64,000 nucleotides of DNA. It comes from Candidatus Hydrogenedentota bacterium. GTDB lineage: Bacteria; Hydrogenedentota; Hydrogenedentia; Hydrogenedentales; CAITNO01. The notes beneath the pieces were generated by a model that was not told where the DNA came from, did not search any database, and worked only from the letters and a program-made list of their open reading frames with translations. The position numbers and the translations under genes are program-made. Where the stretch lies: NCBI GenBank assembly GCA_903893795.1, contig CAITNO010000042.1, forward strand, positions 1 through 64,000, written 5' to 3'. Positions 48,101 through 56,217 of the stretch are shown in pieces (the stretch's first letter is position 1; every line of letters begins with the position of its first letter).

Positions 48101-49198
48101 ATGACTACGGTATTTGTGAAGGATGATCTTCGGGCATCCGTCGAGGGGGCCACTGGCGGGCAATGCACAGTGCTGTATTCGCAGCAGGGCATGCCCAGCT
48201 ACTTTCATGTGTTTCCCAAGTTCAATATCGAGGACATTGACCCAGACTTTGGGTCCGGTCCGCATCCGGCTTTCATTGTCAACGGACAGGAGGTTTCCCA
48301 ACTGTTCGTCGGTATGTTTCAGGGCGTCGTCAGAAACGGAGAACTGCTGTCACTTCCGCAATTGATGCCAAATACGGGGATGACGCTTGAGAGCGCTGCG
48401 ACCGCTGCCCGTACTTGTGGCGCCGGTTACCACGTGATGACGAACGCCGAATGGGCGGCGATTGCAATGTGGTGCATGGTAAACGAATTTCTCCCCTCCG
48501 GAAATGGCGACTGGGGCAGGAACTATTCCGCGCCCTTCGAGACCGGTGTTCGTGCAGACGGGCTCAACCCCGGTGATGACGGCGGCAATGGAATTACGCT
48601 TACCGGATCCGGACCCATCTCTTGGCGGCACAACAACAAGTCCACCGGCATCGCCGACCTGGTCGGCAATGTCCGTGAATGGGTCTCCGGCGTCCGTCTG
48701 GTTGACGGCGAACTCCAGATCTTCGAAAACAACGATGCAGCCTCGCACCAGGGGGCATTTGGTTCTGCCGGTGCCTGGAAAGCCATCAGTTTTGCCACGG
48801 GCGCCCTTGTATCCCCCGGAACGACCGGCACAGTGAAACTCGATTCGAACTATGCCGTGTCCGGGGCGCCGCCGCAGAACGTCGGTCCTTTCGCCTGGGC
48901 GAACACCATCACCAACCACCTCGGTCCCAACGGCAGCACCAGTGAACTTGATTTCAACGGCATGGAATTCGCCGATATTCCTGATGCGGGGCCTGCGCTG
49001 CTCAAGACGCTTGGCTTGGTCCCGGTTGCTTCCGGTTTCTTCTTGGGCAACGCCTACATGAGGAACTACGGGACGCGCTATTTTTCGCGTGGCGAGCGCT
49101 ACCTTGCCCACGCGCCCGTTGGCGTTTTTGGTATGGCCGCAGTCGATGTCATTGCAAACACCCACTACTACACCGGCGCCCGCGTGGTGAAATACTAA
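48101..49198 (+). CDS. C-type-lectin/FGE-fold tail protein, DGR-target-like (copy 1)
   Basis: 365 residues. The start (MTTVFVKDDLRASVEGATGG, YSQQGMPSYFHVFPKFNIED-ID) is shared with the next gene. A formylglycine-generating-enzyme/C-type-lectin domain follows: HVMTNAEWAAIAMWCMVNEF, SWRHNNKSTGIADLVGNVRE-WVSGVRLVDGELQIFENNDA. The C-terminal end RNYGTRYFSRGERYLAHAPV ... TGARVVKY is where variable regions of diversity-generating retroelement targets lie. The fold is used there as a display scaffold, not as an enzyme. No reverse transcriptase or template repeat is in the window. Confidence 0.82.
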   Translation: MTTVFVKDDLRASVEGATGGQCTVLYSQQGMPSYFHVFPKFNIEDIDPDFGSGPHPAFIVNGQEVSQLFVGMFQGVVRNGELLSLPQLMPNTGMTLESAATAARTCGAGYHVMTNAEWAAIAMWCMVNEFLPSGNGDWGRNYSAPFETGVRADGLNPGDDGGNGITLTGSGPISWRHNNKSTGIADLVGNVREWVSGVRLVDGELQIFENNDAASHQGAFGSAGAWKAISFATGALVSPGTTGTVKLDSNYAVSGAPPQNVGPFAWANTITNHLGPNGSTSELDFNGMEFADIPDAGPALLKTLGLVPVASGFFLGNAYMRNYGTRYFSRGERYLAHAPVGVFGMAAVDVIANTHYYTGARVVKY

Positions 49199-49201
49199 GG
49201 C

Positions 49202-50284
49202 ATGACCACGGTATTTGTCAGAGACAGTCTTCGGGCATCCGTTGAAGCATCAACGGGTGGCCAGTGTACTGTGCTGCGCTCGCGCTCTGGAATCCCGTCT
49301 CATTTCTTTGTCCTGCCGAAGTTCAATCTGGAGGACATTGACCCGGCGCTGGGCAGTGGACCACACCCGGCATTCATCATAAATGGACGCACCGAGGCAA
49401 GGTTGTTTATTGGCCAATACCAAGGCAGTCTTCTGAACAGTCCCGAAGTTCCGGGGTATTATGAACTCGCTTCGTTGCCCGGAATAGCTCCGGCGCTGTT
49501 CGCTATTTCCGGTGCCGATAGCACATCTCAACCCCCGGCTATGTTGTATGCCGGAAACACCGGTCCTGGCGCGCATGTGATGACCAATATGGAATGGTCC
49601 GCCGTGGCCATGTGGTGTCAGAAGAACGGTTTGATCCCGCATGGAAACACGGCGTCAGGAAAAGACGTTTTAGCTCGCCATGAACATGGCATACTTGCCG
49701 ACGTGTTTGGTCGGGTGCGGACTGGAACCGGACCAGCCTCTTGGCGGCATAACCAACAAGAGACTGGTGTTTGTGACCTGGTCGGAAACAACTGGGAATG
49801 GGTTCTCGGCCTCAGGTTGGTGCAGGGGGAAATTCAAGTCTGTCAGGACAACGATTCCGCCGATTGGACCTCTGGTGTCTATGGCGAAAAACCATGGAAA
49901 GCCGTCAATTTCTCATCGGGCGCACTGGTCACTCCTGGAGGCTCTGGAACCACGAAGCTGGACTCGACCGCCACATCTGGCGGAACACCCATGGAGGATA
50001 AGGGAGCGTTCGTTTTCAGCGCAACCAGGGCACATAATCTTGAGGGTCTCAACCAGTACAACTTCATGAACATTTCGGCAGTGAGCACGGGTTCGAATAT
50101 TCTGAAAGTGCTGGGTTTGGCACCGCCGATAGCAGGCTCCGTAGGGGGAGTGTGGGCCCGCAATTACGGCACCCAGCACGCCGTTCGCGGCGGCGCATAT
50201 TACACAGGTACCAATGCCAGCCTATGGGCATTGTCCCTGTCCGGACCAGGCGGGTCTTCAGCGGTAAGACTTGTCAGATATTAA
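49202..50284 (+). CDS. C-type-lectin/FGE-fold tail protein, DGR-target-like (copy 2)
   Basis: 360 residues, a tandem paralog 3 bases after copy 1. Shared parts: MTTVFVRDSLRASVEASTGG, FFVLPKFNLEDIDPALGSGP-HPAFIING, HVMTNMEWSAVAMWCQKNGL, SWRHNQQETGVCDLVGNNWE-WVLGLRLVQGEIQVCQDNDS. The C-termini differ most: RNYGTQHAVRGGAYYTGTNA-SLWALSLSGPGGSSAVRLVR here. Concentration of divergence at the end, within a constant frame (RNYGT ... R-x-V-[KR]Y), is as expected for receptor-binding variable regions. It is the last gene before the phage right end. Confidence 0.82.
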   Translation: MTTVFVRDSLRASVEASTGGQCTVLRSRSGIPSHFFVLPKFNLEDIDPALGSGPHPAFIINGRTEARLFIGQYQGSLLNSPEVPGYYELASLPGIAPALFAISGADSTSQPPAMLYAGNTGPGAHVMTNMEWSAVAMWCQKNGLIPHGNTASGKDVLARHEHGILADVFGRVRTGTGPASWRHNQQETGVCDLVGNNWEWVLGLRLVQGEIQVCQDNDSADWTSGVYGEKPWKAVNFSSGALVTPGGSGTTKLDSTATSGGTPMEDKGAFVFSATRAHNLEGLNQYNFMNISAVSTGSNILKVLGLAPPIAGSVGGVWARNYGTQHAVRGGAYYTGTNASLWALSLSGPGGSSAVRLVRY

Positions 50285-50300
50285 TCCCTCACTAATCGCA

Positions 50301-50418
50301 TTAACCGCACTTTAGAACCAGATTTAACCCCGGTTACACCCACCTTTTACGCCCGTTTTACCCCCACTTTTATACCTGTTTGACTGGCAAAAAGAACCTG
50401 TTTGACTGGCAACTTACA
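50301..50418. other. Right end of the Mu-like prophage with helically phased motifs
   Basis: Read inward from 50,418 the end starts TGTAAGTTGCCAGTCAAACA. Two identical 17-base units ACCTGTTTGACTGGCAA lie at 50374-50390 and 50396-50412, 22 bases apart, like transposase-binding sites at transposon ends. Further in, T-T-T-A-N-CC-type motifs start at about 50301, 50311, 50323, 50333, 50345, 50356, 50368 and 50379, spaced 10-12 bases. The host HDOD gene resumes at 50,419. Confidence 0.7.
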
Positions 50419-51602
50419 GCCAGTTCATAGCCGGCTTCGGTGTGGGGCATGCCCACCCCCTCCCTTTCCTGGATGAGCAGTTCGATCCCGGTCGCTTCAG
50501 GGTCGGTCTGTGCGTAGTGGTGCGGCAGGATCTCAAACAGCGCGATGCGTCCGACGTCATGGAGAAGCCCGGCCGTGTAGAAATCTTCCAGCCTTCCCAA
50601 TCCGCAGCGGTCTGCCAGCAGGGAAGATGCCTTGGCACAGCACAGGGCGTCGGTCCAGTAGGTCTGGAAATGGAAATGGTCCCAATGGCCGTAAAGAAAC
50701 ACCGTGTCGGCGGCACTGACCAAGGTGCAGGCTTTTTCCGCACCCAGCAGCCGGACGGCCTGGCGAAGTGAGCTGATTTTCCCTGCCTGACCGAAGTTTT
50801 CTGCGTTGGCCAACGCCAGAAGCCGTGTTGCCATGAGCGGGTCCATCATCATGGTGCGAACCAGGGTGTCCTCTTCAACGATGTCGTGGTCAATTGCGCG
50901 GCGCAGCAGGTGCATCGAGCCCGGAACCAGGGGAAGGGCCTGAATTTGCCCAATCAGCTTTATAATGTCCGGCGCGGGCACCGCGCCAAGTTCCTGCGGG
51001 GATGGCTTGGGCGGAATCGCAACCGGGGCGTCGGAGGCGGGCCCGGTCTTCCTGATTTCGCGCAGGGCGTTTTCGATGGCCCATTCAATGTCCCCCTTTT
51101 CCGCGAAGACCGGTTTTGTCCTCAATCCTGTCAGCGTGGAGATCTCCCGGACGGTGTCGTCGTCCAGTGGGCAGGCCATGGCCACCGTCAGCAGTCGCCC
51201 CAACCGGTCGATGGGCAGCGCCAGTCTTTCCTGGGCAAAATCGGCGGGCACCAGCGCGGCTACGGCCGGGTCGATGGTGTAATTGCGCAGGTTCAGGCTG
51301 GGAATGCCCGCCTGTTTCACCATGAACGAAACAAACTTTTCGGGCCTCAAGAAACCCAGTTCGATCAGGGCATCCACGGTTCTGCCCCCGTTTGCCCGCT
51401 GATACACGATGCCCCTGCGCAGTTGGTCGCGGGTGATCAGTCCGGCTTCCAGGAAACGGCGGCTCACGGCGGCTTCCGCCAGTTGCCGTTTCCATGAGTA
51501 TATTTGATCGGGACTTATGCCGTAGGCTTTGCCAAGGTCAATGAGTGGAATGTTGTCTTCCGTGTGCTGTTTGACTATTCTGACTTTTTCTGCGTTTGTC
51601 AA
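50370..51602 (-). pseudogene. HTH-MshEN-HDOD regulator, truncated by prophage insertion
   Basis: From TTG 51602 (AAGGAGG upstream) or TTG 51629. Order: a transposase-type helix-turn-helix (NAEKVRIVKQHTEDNIPLID-LGKAYGISPDQIYSWKRQL), a GspE N-terminal/MshEN-like domain (FLEAGLITRDQLRRGIVYQR ... LVPADFAQERLALPIDRLGR-LLTVAMACPLDD), then an HDOD domain (LPLVPGSMHLLRRAIDHDIV, DPLMATRLLALANAENFGQA, YTAGLLHDVGRIALFEIL). After PHTEAGYELA the frame enters phage DNA and ends with 15 foreign residues. The rest of the HDOD domain is missing. MshEN domains bind c-di-GMP in related proteins, so it may have linked that signal to the nearby pilus ATPases. Confidence 0.82.
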
Positions 51603-51789
51603 TGTGCTTCGAAGCCTCCTTCCGTTCAAGGAACGTGGCAGGGATTATAGCACGAAGGGATGTCCTTTGACGCCGAAATGGAGGCGTGTCATACCGGCAG
51701 TCTGCGTGCAGAATATGAGCTTGGGCGATTACCGGAGGGCGGGGGGATAACATGGGGATTGAGTCTTGATACGGACAGGAGATGACACG

Positions 51790-52623
51790 ATGCGCAAGAT
51801 ACCGCGGATTTTGACCATTGCCGGAAGTGACAGCGGCGGCGGGGCGGGCATTCAAGCGGACCTGAAGACCATGACCGTGCTGCGGGCCTATGGCATGTCG
51901 GTGATTACCTCGATTACGGCGCAGAACACGGTGGGGGTAACCGGTATTTATGATCTCGCGCCGGAGGTGGTGGAAAGGCAACTTGATGCGGTGTTGTCCG
52001 ACATTGGAGCCGATGCGGCAAAGACTGGGATGCTTTCAAGCGCGGCAATTATTGAGGTGGTGGCTGCGGCTTTGGAGCGCTATGGGGTAAGGAATCTGGT
52101 GGTTGACCCGGTGATGGTGGCCAAGAGCGGGGATGCGCTGCTGCGGGAGGAGGCCCGGGACACGCTGAAAGCGCGCTTGCTTCCGCTGGCCACGGTTATC
52201 ACGCCCAATGTGCCCGAGGCGGAGGTGCTGACGGGGCTGGAAATCCATGATGAAACGGGACTGCGTGAGGCGGCCAAGGCATTGCGGGAACTGGGCCCGG
52301 CCTATGTGCTCATTAAAGGGGGCCATCTGCACGGGGAAGAATCGACGGATTATCTCTTCGACGGGGAGACAATGCGGGCCTATTCGACGCGGCGGGTTGA
52401 CACGAAGAACACTCATGGGACTGGCTGCACCCTTTCGGCGGCGATTGCCACGTGGTTGGGCTTTGGCTGCGCGGTGCCCGAAGCGGTGCGGCTGGCAAAA
52501 AACTATATTAATGGCGCGATCCTGCACAGCGACGAACTGAAAGTGGGGGCGGGCCACGGACCACTGCACCACGGATGGTGCCTATTGCCGTCTGAATCGG
52601 ACGGTATTGACGGGGGTGGATGA
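51790..52623 (+). CDS. thiD: Hydroxymethylpyrimidine/phosphomethylpyrimidine kinase
   Basis: 277 residues; CAGGAGATGACACG precedes ATG 51790. ThiD motifs: ILTIAGSDSGGGAGIQADLK-TMTVLRAYGMSVITSITAQN-T, VVDPVMVAKSGDALL, TPNVPEAEVLTGL, YVLIKGGHL, and NTHGTGCTLSAAIAT with catalytic Cys/anion hole. It phosphorylates HMP to HMP-PP in thiamine synthesis. No other thi gene is adjacent. A short stem (TTGTCC-ATCTG-GGACAA, 52647-52663) follows it. Confidence 0.94.
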   Translation: MRKIPRILTIAGSDSGGGAGIQADLKTMTVLRAYGMSVITSITAQNTVGVTGIYDLAPEVVERQLDAVLSDIGADAAKTGMLSSAAIIEVVAAALERYGVRNLVVDPVMVAKSGDALLREEARDTLKARLLPLATVITPNVPEAEVLTGLEIHDETGLREAAKALRELGPAYVLIKGGHLHGEESTDYLFDGETMRAYSTRRVDTKNTHGTGCTLSAAIATWLGFGCAVPEAVRLAKNYINGAILHSDELKVGAGHGPLHHGWCLLPSESDGIDGGG

Positions 52624-52681
52624 AAAGTGCGCGATTGTGTAAACTATTGTCCATCTGGGACAACTTTGTGAACAATAAAAT

Positions 52682-53941
52682 ATGAGTCAAGCGCTATACG
52701 ACGAAAACGAACTGGAACTGTTCCGAAGCGATTCGGGTTTGGAACGGTACCGAATGCCGGTTCGTTATCCGATGCTGAACAAGCACCGGGTGATCGCGGG
52801 TGACATGCCGATGTTTGTGGTGCACAAAGCGGCCCGGCAACTGGCGCTTTGGGCTGCGCAGTGGGAACGGCGCTCCGAATTGAAACGGCGCAGGCTCGGG
52901 CTGGAGATGAATTCGAAGCGGCCCGATTTGCGGCCCATTCACAAACGAAAGATCGCCGAGAGCCGGACCGCGCTGGCGCGCGAGGAACTGGCGCCGATCA
53001 TGAACCTCTTTGAGGCGGCCCTTTCCCGGCCTGTCACAGCGACGTGGAACGATTTCAAGAGCTACCCCGACTTTCCGAAGCCGCTTCCGGAACCGCCCCA
53101 ATGGCCCGTTCTGCCGGAACTGCCCTCCCAGCCCCGGGAACCGCAGGCGACGGATGAGGCATTTCTGCCCCAGTTCGATTCAATTGACAAAATGGTCAAG
53201 GGGCGCCGCGAGGAGAAAGAGGCGGTCGCACGGGAGCATTTCCAGACGATACACCGGCAGTGGGATGAACTCTGCCAGCGCATCCAATACATGCACCAGG
53301 AGCAGTTGCGGCAGTACAACCAGACCCTGCAACAGATGAAACTCCAGTATGATCGGTCGGTGCAGGTCTGGCAGGAGGCGCGGCAGCGCTATTTGACGGA
53401 GCGGGAGCAGTGCCGCCCCCTCATCGATGCCAAGGGCCAGGCATGGCTGCTGGGCGAACCCTATGCCGTGATGGACTACTGCGACCTGCTGCTTTCCCAG
53501 TCGCCCTATCCGGATTTCTTCCCGCAGGCCTACGATTTGGACTATTTCCCCAATCAGAATGGGTTGCTGATCGACTACCTGCTGCCGCCCCTGCGCGTGC
53601 TGCCCCGCCTGGCATCGGTGGAGTATGTCGAGGCGAAGGATTCCTTCCGCGAGGTCCTGCTGACCGACGAGCAGCGCAATGAAATCTATGCGGACCTGCT
53701 GTACGAACTGCCGGTGCGCACCCTCTATGAAATTTTCAGCGGGGACAAGGCCAACGCCGTTCAATATGTGCGCTTTCACGGCTACATCTTTGTTGACGAG
53801 CACCCGACCGGCAACACCGCTCCCGCCTGCATCCTTTCGATGGAAACTTCCAAGGCCGAATTCCTGGGCATGGATCTGGCGTCCCTCGGGGCGGCCGAAT
53901 GCTTTGAACGCAATGGCGGCCAGTTCCACAGCACCTGGTAA
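52682..53941 (+). CDS. Coiled-coil protein of unknown function
   Basis: 419 residues; ATG 52682 lacks a clear ribosome site (AACAATAAAAT). N-terminal helical region (HKAARQLALWAAQWERRSEL-KRRRLGLEM), a Pro-rich linker (FPKPLPEPPQWPVLPELPSQ), a long coiled coil (HFQTIHRQWDELCQRIQYMH-QEQLRQYNQTLQQMKLQYDR), and a C-terminal globular domain (LLYELPVRTLYEIFSGDKAN-AVQYVRFHGYIFVDEHPTGN, ACILSMETSKAEFLGMDLAS). The last domain resembles a region found in some restriction-endonuclease-like or tellurite-type proteins, but the link is weak. A terminator follows. Confidence 0.7.
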   Translation: MSQALYDENELELFRSDSGLERYRMPVRYPMLNKHRVIAGDMPMFVVHKAARQLALWAAQWERRSELKRRRLGLEMNSKRPDLRPIHKRKIAESRTALAREELAPIMNLFEAALSRPVTATWNDFKSYPDFPKPLPEPPQWPVLPELPSQPREPQATDEAFLPQFDSIDKMVKGRREEKEAVAREHFQTIHRQWDELCQRIQYMHQEQLRQYNQTLQQMKLQYDRSVQVWQEARQRYLTEREQCRPLIDAKGQAWLLGEPYAVMDYCDLLLSQSPYPDFFPQAYDLDYFPNQNGLLIDYLLPPLRVLPRLASVEYVEAKDSFREVLLTDEQRNEIYADLLYELPVRTLYEIFSGDKANAVQYVRFHGYIFVDEHPTGNTAPACILSMETSKAEFLGMDLASLGAAECFERNGGQFHSTW

Positions 53942-53959
53942 AGGGCACTCCGGCCCTTT
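53940..53959 (+). terminator. Intrinsic terminator after the coiled-coil gene
   Basis: AAAGGGC-ACTCCG-GCCCTTT, a 7-bp stem overlapping the TAA stop codon. The T residues are in the stem rather than after it, so strength is moderate. It isolates the unit from the pilus operon promoter. Confidence 0.6.
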
Positions 53960-54212
53960 CGCTGATTCACCGCTGGGCCTCCTCACCCGCGGCAAACACC
54001 AAGATTGGGCTTGACTTGGGGCAATCTTTGGGCGACAATTACATATTAGGTGACATTCTTGAAGACGTGAGTCACTTTTTATGCACGCGGGCAGGCAGGT
54101 GTGCGGTGTAAGAGCAGGTGTTTTCCTTTCAATTTAGGAGAGGTTTTGGGAATATTGTTGACAACAATTTTCATAAGTCCAGCAATATCAGTATGCATTC
54201 ACACTATTTACA
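53960..54212. other. AT-richer intergenic region upstream of the pilus operon
   Basis: No gene seen. The composition is clearly more AT-rich than its surroundings near 54130-54240. TTGTTGACAACAA (54157-54169) is a perfect palindrome and could be an operator upstream of the promoter at 54213. Confidence 0.45.
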
Positions 54213-54241
54213 TTGACAAGAACACGTTTCTCTGGTAGAGT
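54213..54241 (+). promoter_or_regulatory. Sigma70-type promoter of the pilus/secretion operon
   Basis: Consensus TTGACA (54213-54218), 17-base spacer, TAGAGT (54236-54241), 29 bases before the pilB-like start at 54271. AGGAGCAGG at 54246-54254 may serve as the ribosome site region. Confidence 0.8.
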
Positions 54242-54270
54242 AAATAGGAGCAGGAAAAAGGTAAAAACGG

Positions 54271-56217
54271 ATGCAGACCACCTATAGCTACTTTGGCCAA
54301 CGGTTGGTTGAACGGGGCATTATCAGCCAGGAACAACTGGATGAAGCGTTGCGCCGTCAACAGACCACCATGGCGAACCGCAAGGTGGGCGAGATCCTGG
54401 TGCGGCTCGGCTATATCAGCAAGAGCCACATCACGGAGGGTCTTGCCGACCAGATGGGGATAGCCCTGGTCCGTTTGTCCGATATGGATATCCCAAAGCG
54501 AATCACGAACATGGTGGACGGCAACATTGCGATGCTCTACCGTGTTATTCCGATTGAGGAGCGCAACGGGGTGCTGGTGGTGGCGACGGCGGACCCGACA
54601 AACATCAATGCGCTGGACAACCTGGGGCGGTTGCTGGACCGGCCGGTGGAACCGGCGCTGACGACGCCGGAAGACATTCAAAACGCGCTGAACAACTACT
54701 ACGGGCACCGTGAAGAGACGGTGGAGTCGCTCCTTTCCTCGGCGAGCAGCGCGAGCAGCCTGAGTTCGCTGAGCACCCAGTCAAACATGAGTTCGTCGAT
54801 GGACGGGTCGCTGGCCAGCCTGAACAGCATGAGCGCTGACGGTCTAAGCATGGCCAGCATTGCGGCGGCGGAGGCGGGCGTGCCCGACGGGGGCACTTCG
54901 ACCACCTCCGGCTCCGAGACGGATTCGTCGGACGAAAACAATCCAGTGGTGAAATACGTTCACCAGCTCATCATGGAGGCTTTCCGCCTGCGGGCGAGCG
55001 ACATTCACATTGAACCGGCCAAGACGTCGGTGAAGGTGCGCTACCGCATTGACGGTGAAATGCAGGAAATGCCGCTGCCGCCGAAGCGCGCCCAGGCGGC
55101 CATCATATCGCGCCTGAAAATCATGGCGGGGATGGACATTTCGGAGCGGCGTGTGCCGCAGGACGGCCGCATCAAGATCACGCTGGGCGCCAAGGCGGTG
55201 GATTTGCGCGTGAGCGCGCTGCCTGCGGTGTACGGCGAGAGCATGGTCATGCGTATTCTCGACAAGAGCGGGCTGCTGCTCGGACTGGGCGAACTGGGCT
55301 TCTGTTCGGAGCACCAGCAGATTTGGGAGACGCTGCTGCACAACGCCACGGGCGTCGTGCTGGTGACGGGGCCGACCGGCTCGGGCAAGACCACGACCCT
55401 GTATGCTTCCCTGAACAATCTGAACACGAGCGAGGCGAAGATCATCACCGTGGAAGACCCGGTCGAATACCAGTTGACCGGCATCAACCAGGTGCAGATT
55501 CACCACGACATCGGCTGGGATTTCGCGCGCGCGCTGCGCGCCATTTTCCGTCAGGACCCGGACATTGTGATGGTGGGCGAAATCCGCGACAAGGAGACCG
55601 CCGAGATTGCGATCAAGGCGGCGCTCACGGGCCATCTGGTGTTTTCGACGCTGCACACAAACGACACATCGAGTTCGTTCACCCGTTTGATTGACATCGG
55701 GATCAAGCCGTTCCTGGTGGCGTCGGGTGTGCGGGCCATTCTCGCGCAGCGTTTGGTGCGCCTCATATGCAGCAACTGCAAGCGCCCCTACACCCCCCCG
55801 GAGGAGGAGAAGGAGCGGCTCGGGCTTGAGGTGGACTGGAGCACGATTGAACTGACCCACGGCGAAGGTTGCGACAACTGCAACCGGACCGGTTACCAGG
55901 GCCGCAAGGGTGCCTATGAGCTGCTGATCACCAACGACGAGATCAGGCGCCTGCTGATGAAAGGCGAGAGCGCCACCATGGTGCGCCAGGTCGCGCGCAT
56001 GTCGGGCATGAAGACGATGCGCCAGGACGCCTGGGACAAGGCGTGTCGCGGCATCACAACGATTGAAGAGGTCAACCGCCGCACGCGCGTGGACGAGCCG
56101 CTCAGGGCCGCGGCGGACAGGGCGGCGGCCAAGGTGGTGGCCAAGGCTGCTGCTGCGGCGGCCGAGGCGGCCGAGACGGCGGAACAACTGGCGGGAGCGA
56201 GCAAACATGGCGTATGA
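54271..56217 (+). CDS. pilB: Type IV pilus/type II secretion assembly ATPase (PilB/GspE-like)
   Basis: 648 residues. An MshEN-type N-terminal domain (GQRLVERGIISQEQLDEALR ... VGEILVRLGYISKSHITEGL) is followed by a Ser-rich linker (about 148-220) and the GspE ATPase core: Asp/His boxes, Walker A GPTGSGKTTT near 367, TVEDPVEYQL, RQDPDIVMVGEIRDKETAEI, TGHLVFSTLHTND. A zinc tetracysteine (CSNCKRPY ... CDNCNRTG) marks PilB/GspE, not PilT. A long Ala-rich C-terminal tail (RAAADRAAAKVVAKAAAAAA) is unusual. It powers pilin extension at the inner membrane. Confidence 0.94.
   Translation: MQTTYSYFGQRLVERGIISQEQLDEALRRQQTTMANRKVGEILVRLGYISKSHITEGLADQMGIALVRLSDMDIPKRITNMVDGNIAMLYRVIPIEERNGVLVVATADPTNINALDNLGRLLDRPVEPALTTPEDIQNALNNYYGHREETVESLLSSASSASSLSSLSTQSNMSSSMDGSLASLNSMSADGLSMASIAAAEAGVPDGGTSTTSGSETDSSDENNPVVKYVHQLIMEAFRLRASDIHIEPAKTSVKVRYRIDGEMQEMPLPPKRAQAAIISRLKIMAGMDISERRVPQDGRIKITLGAKAVDLRVSALPAVYGESMVMRILDKSGLLLGLGELGFCSEHQQIWETLLHNATGVVLVTGPTGSGKTTTLYASLNNLNTSEAKIITVEDPVEYQLTGINQVQIHHDIGWDFARALRAIFRQDPDIVMVGEIRDKETAEIAIKAALTGHLVFSTLHTNDTSSSFTRLIDIGIKPFLVASGVRAILAQRLVRLICSNCKRPYTPPEEEKERLGLEVDWSTIELTHGEGCDNCNRTGYQGRKGAYELLITNDEIRRLLMKGESATMVRQVARMSGMKTMRQDAWDKACRGITTIEEVNRRTRVDEPLRAAADRAAAKVVAKAAAAAAEAAETAEQLAGASKHGV

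Larger units (their letters stand above)
27866..50418. mobile_element. Rearranged, defective Mu-like prophage
   Basis: The gene content is that of a Mu-like transposable myovirus: Mor-like activator, GemA, gp26/gp27, terminase, DUF935 portal and F-like head protein on the minus strand, and sheath, tube, tape measure, U, X, D, V, W, J, I and fibres on the plus strand. In Mu these run in one direction. Transposase A/B, repressor, protease, scaffold, major head protein and most of the sheath are missing. The right boundary is defined by a TG/CA end at 50,418 with 22-base-spaced repeats. The left boundary is only the end of the last phage gene, marked by a stem-loop. Either inversion plus deletion, or a contig misjoin at 37.9 kb and 27.9 kb, explains this. 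Confidence 0.85.

Noticed and set aside
48101..49198. Annotation as a formylglycine-generating or sulfatase-modifying enzyme
   Set aside because: The fold is shared, but the location at the phage tail end, the tandem copy and the variable C-terminus fit a receptor-binding scaffold better than an enzyme.
27866..50418. Interpretation as a tailocin (phage-tail-like bacteriocin)
   Set aside because: Capsid genes are missing, but terminase, portal and head morphogenesis genes are present and the sheath is broken, which does not fit a selected tail-only particle.
48101..50418. A complete diversity-generating retroelement
   Set aside because: No reverse transcriptase, accessory protein or template repeat can be seen in the window; only target-like genes are present.
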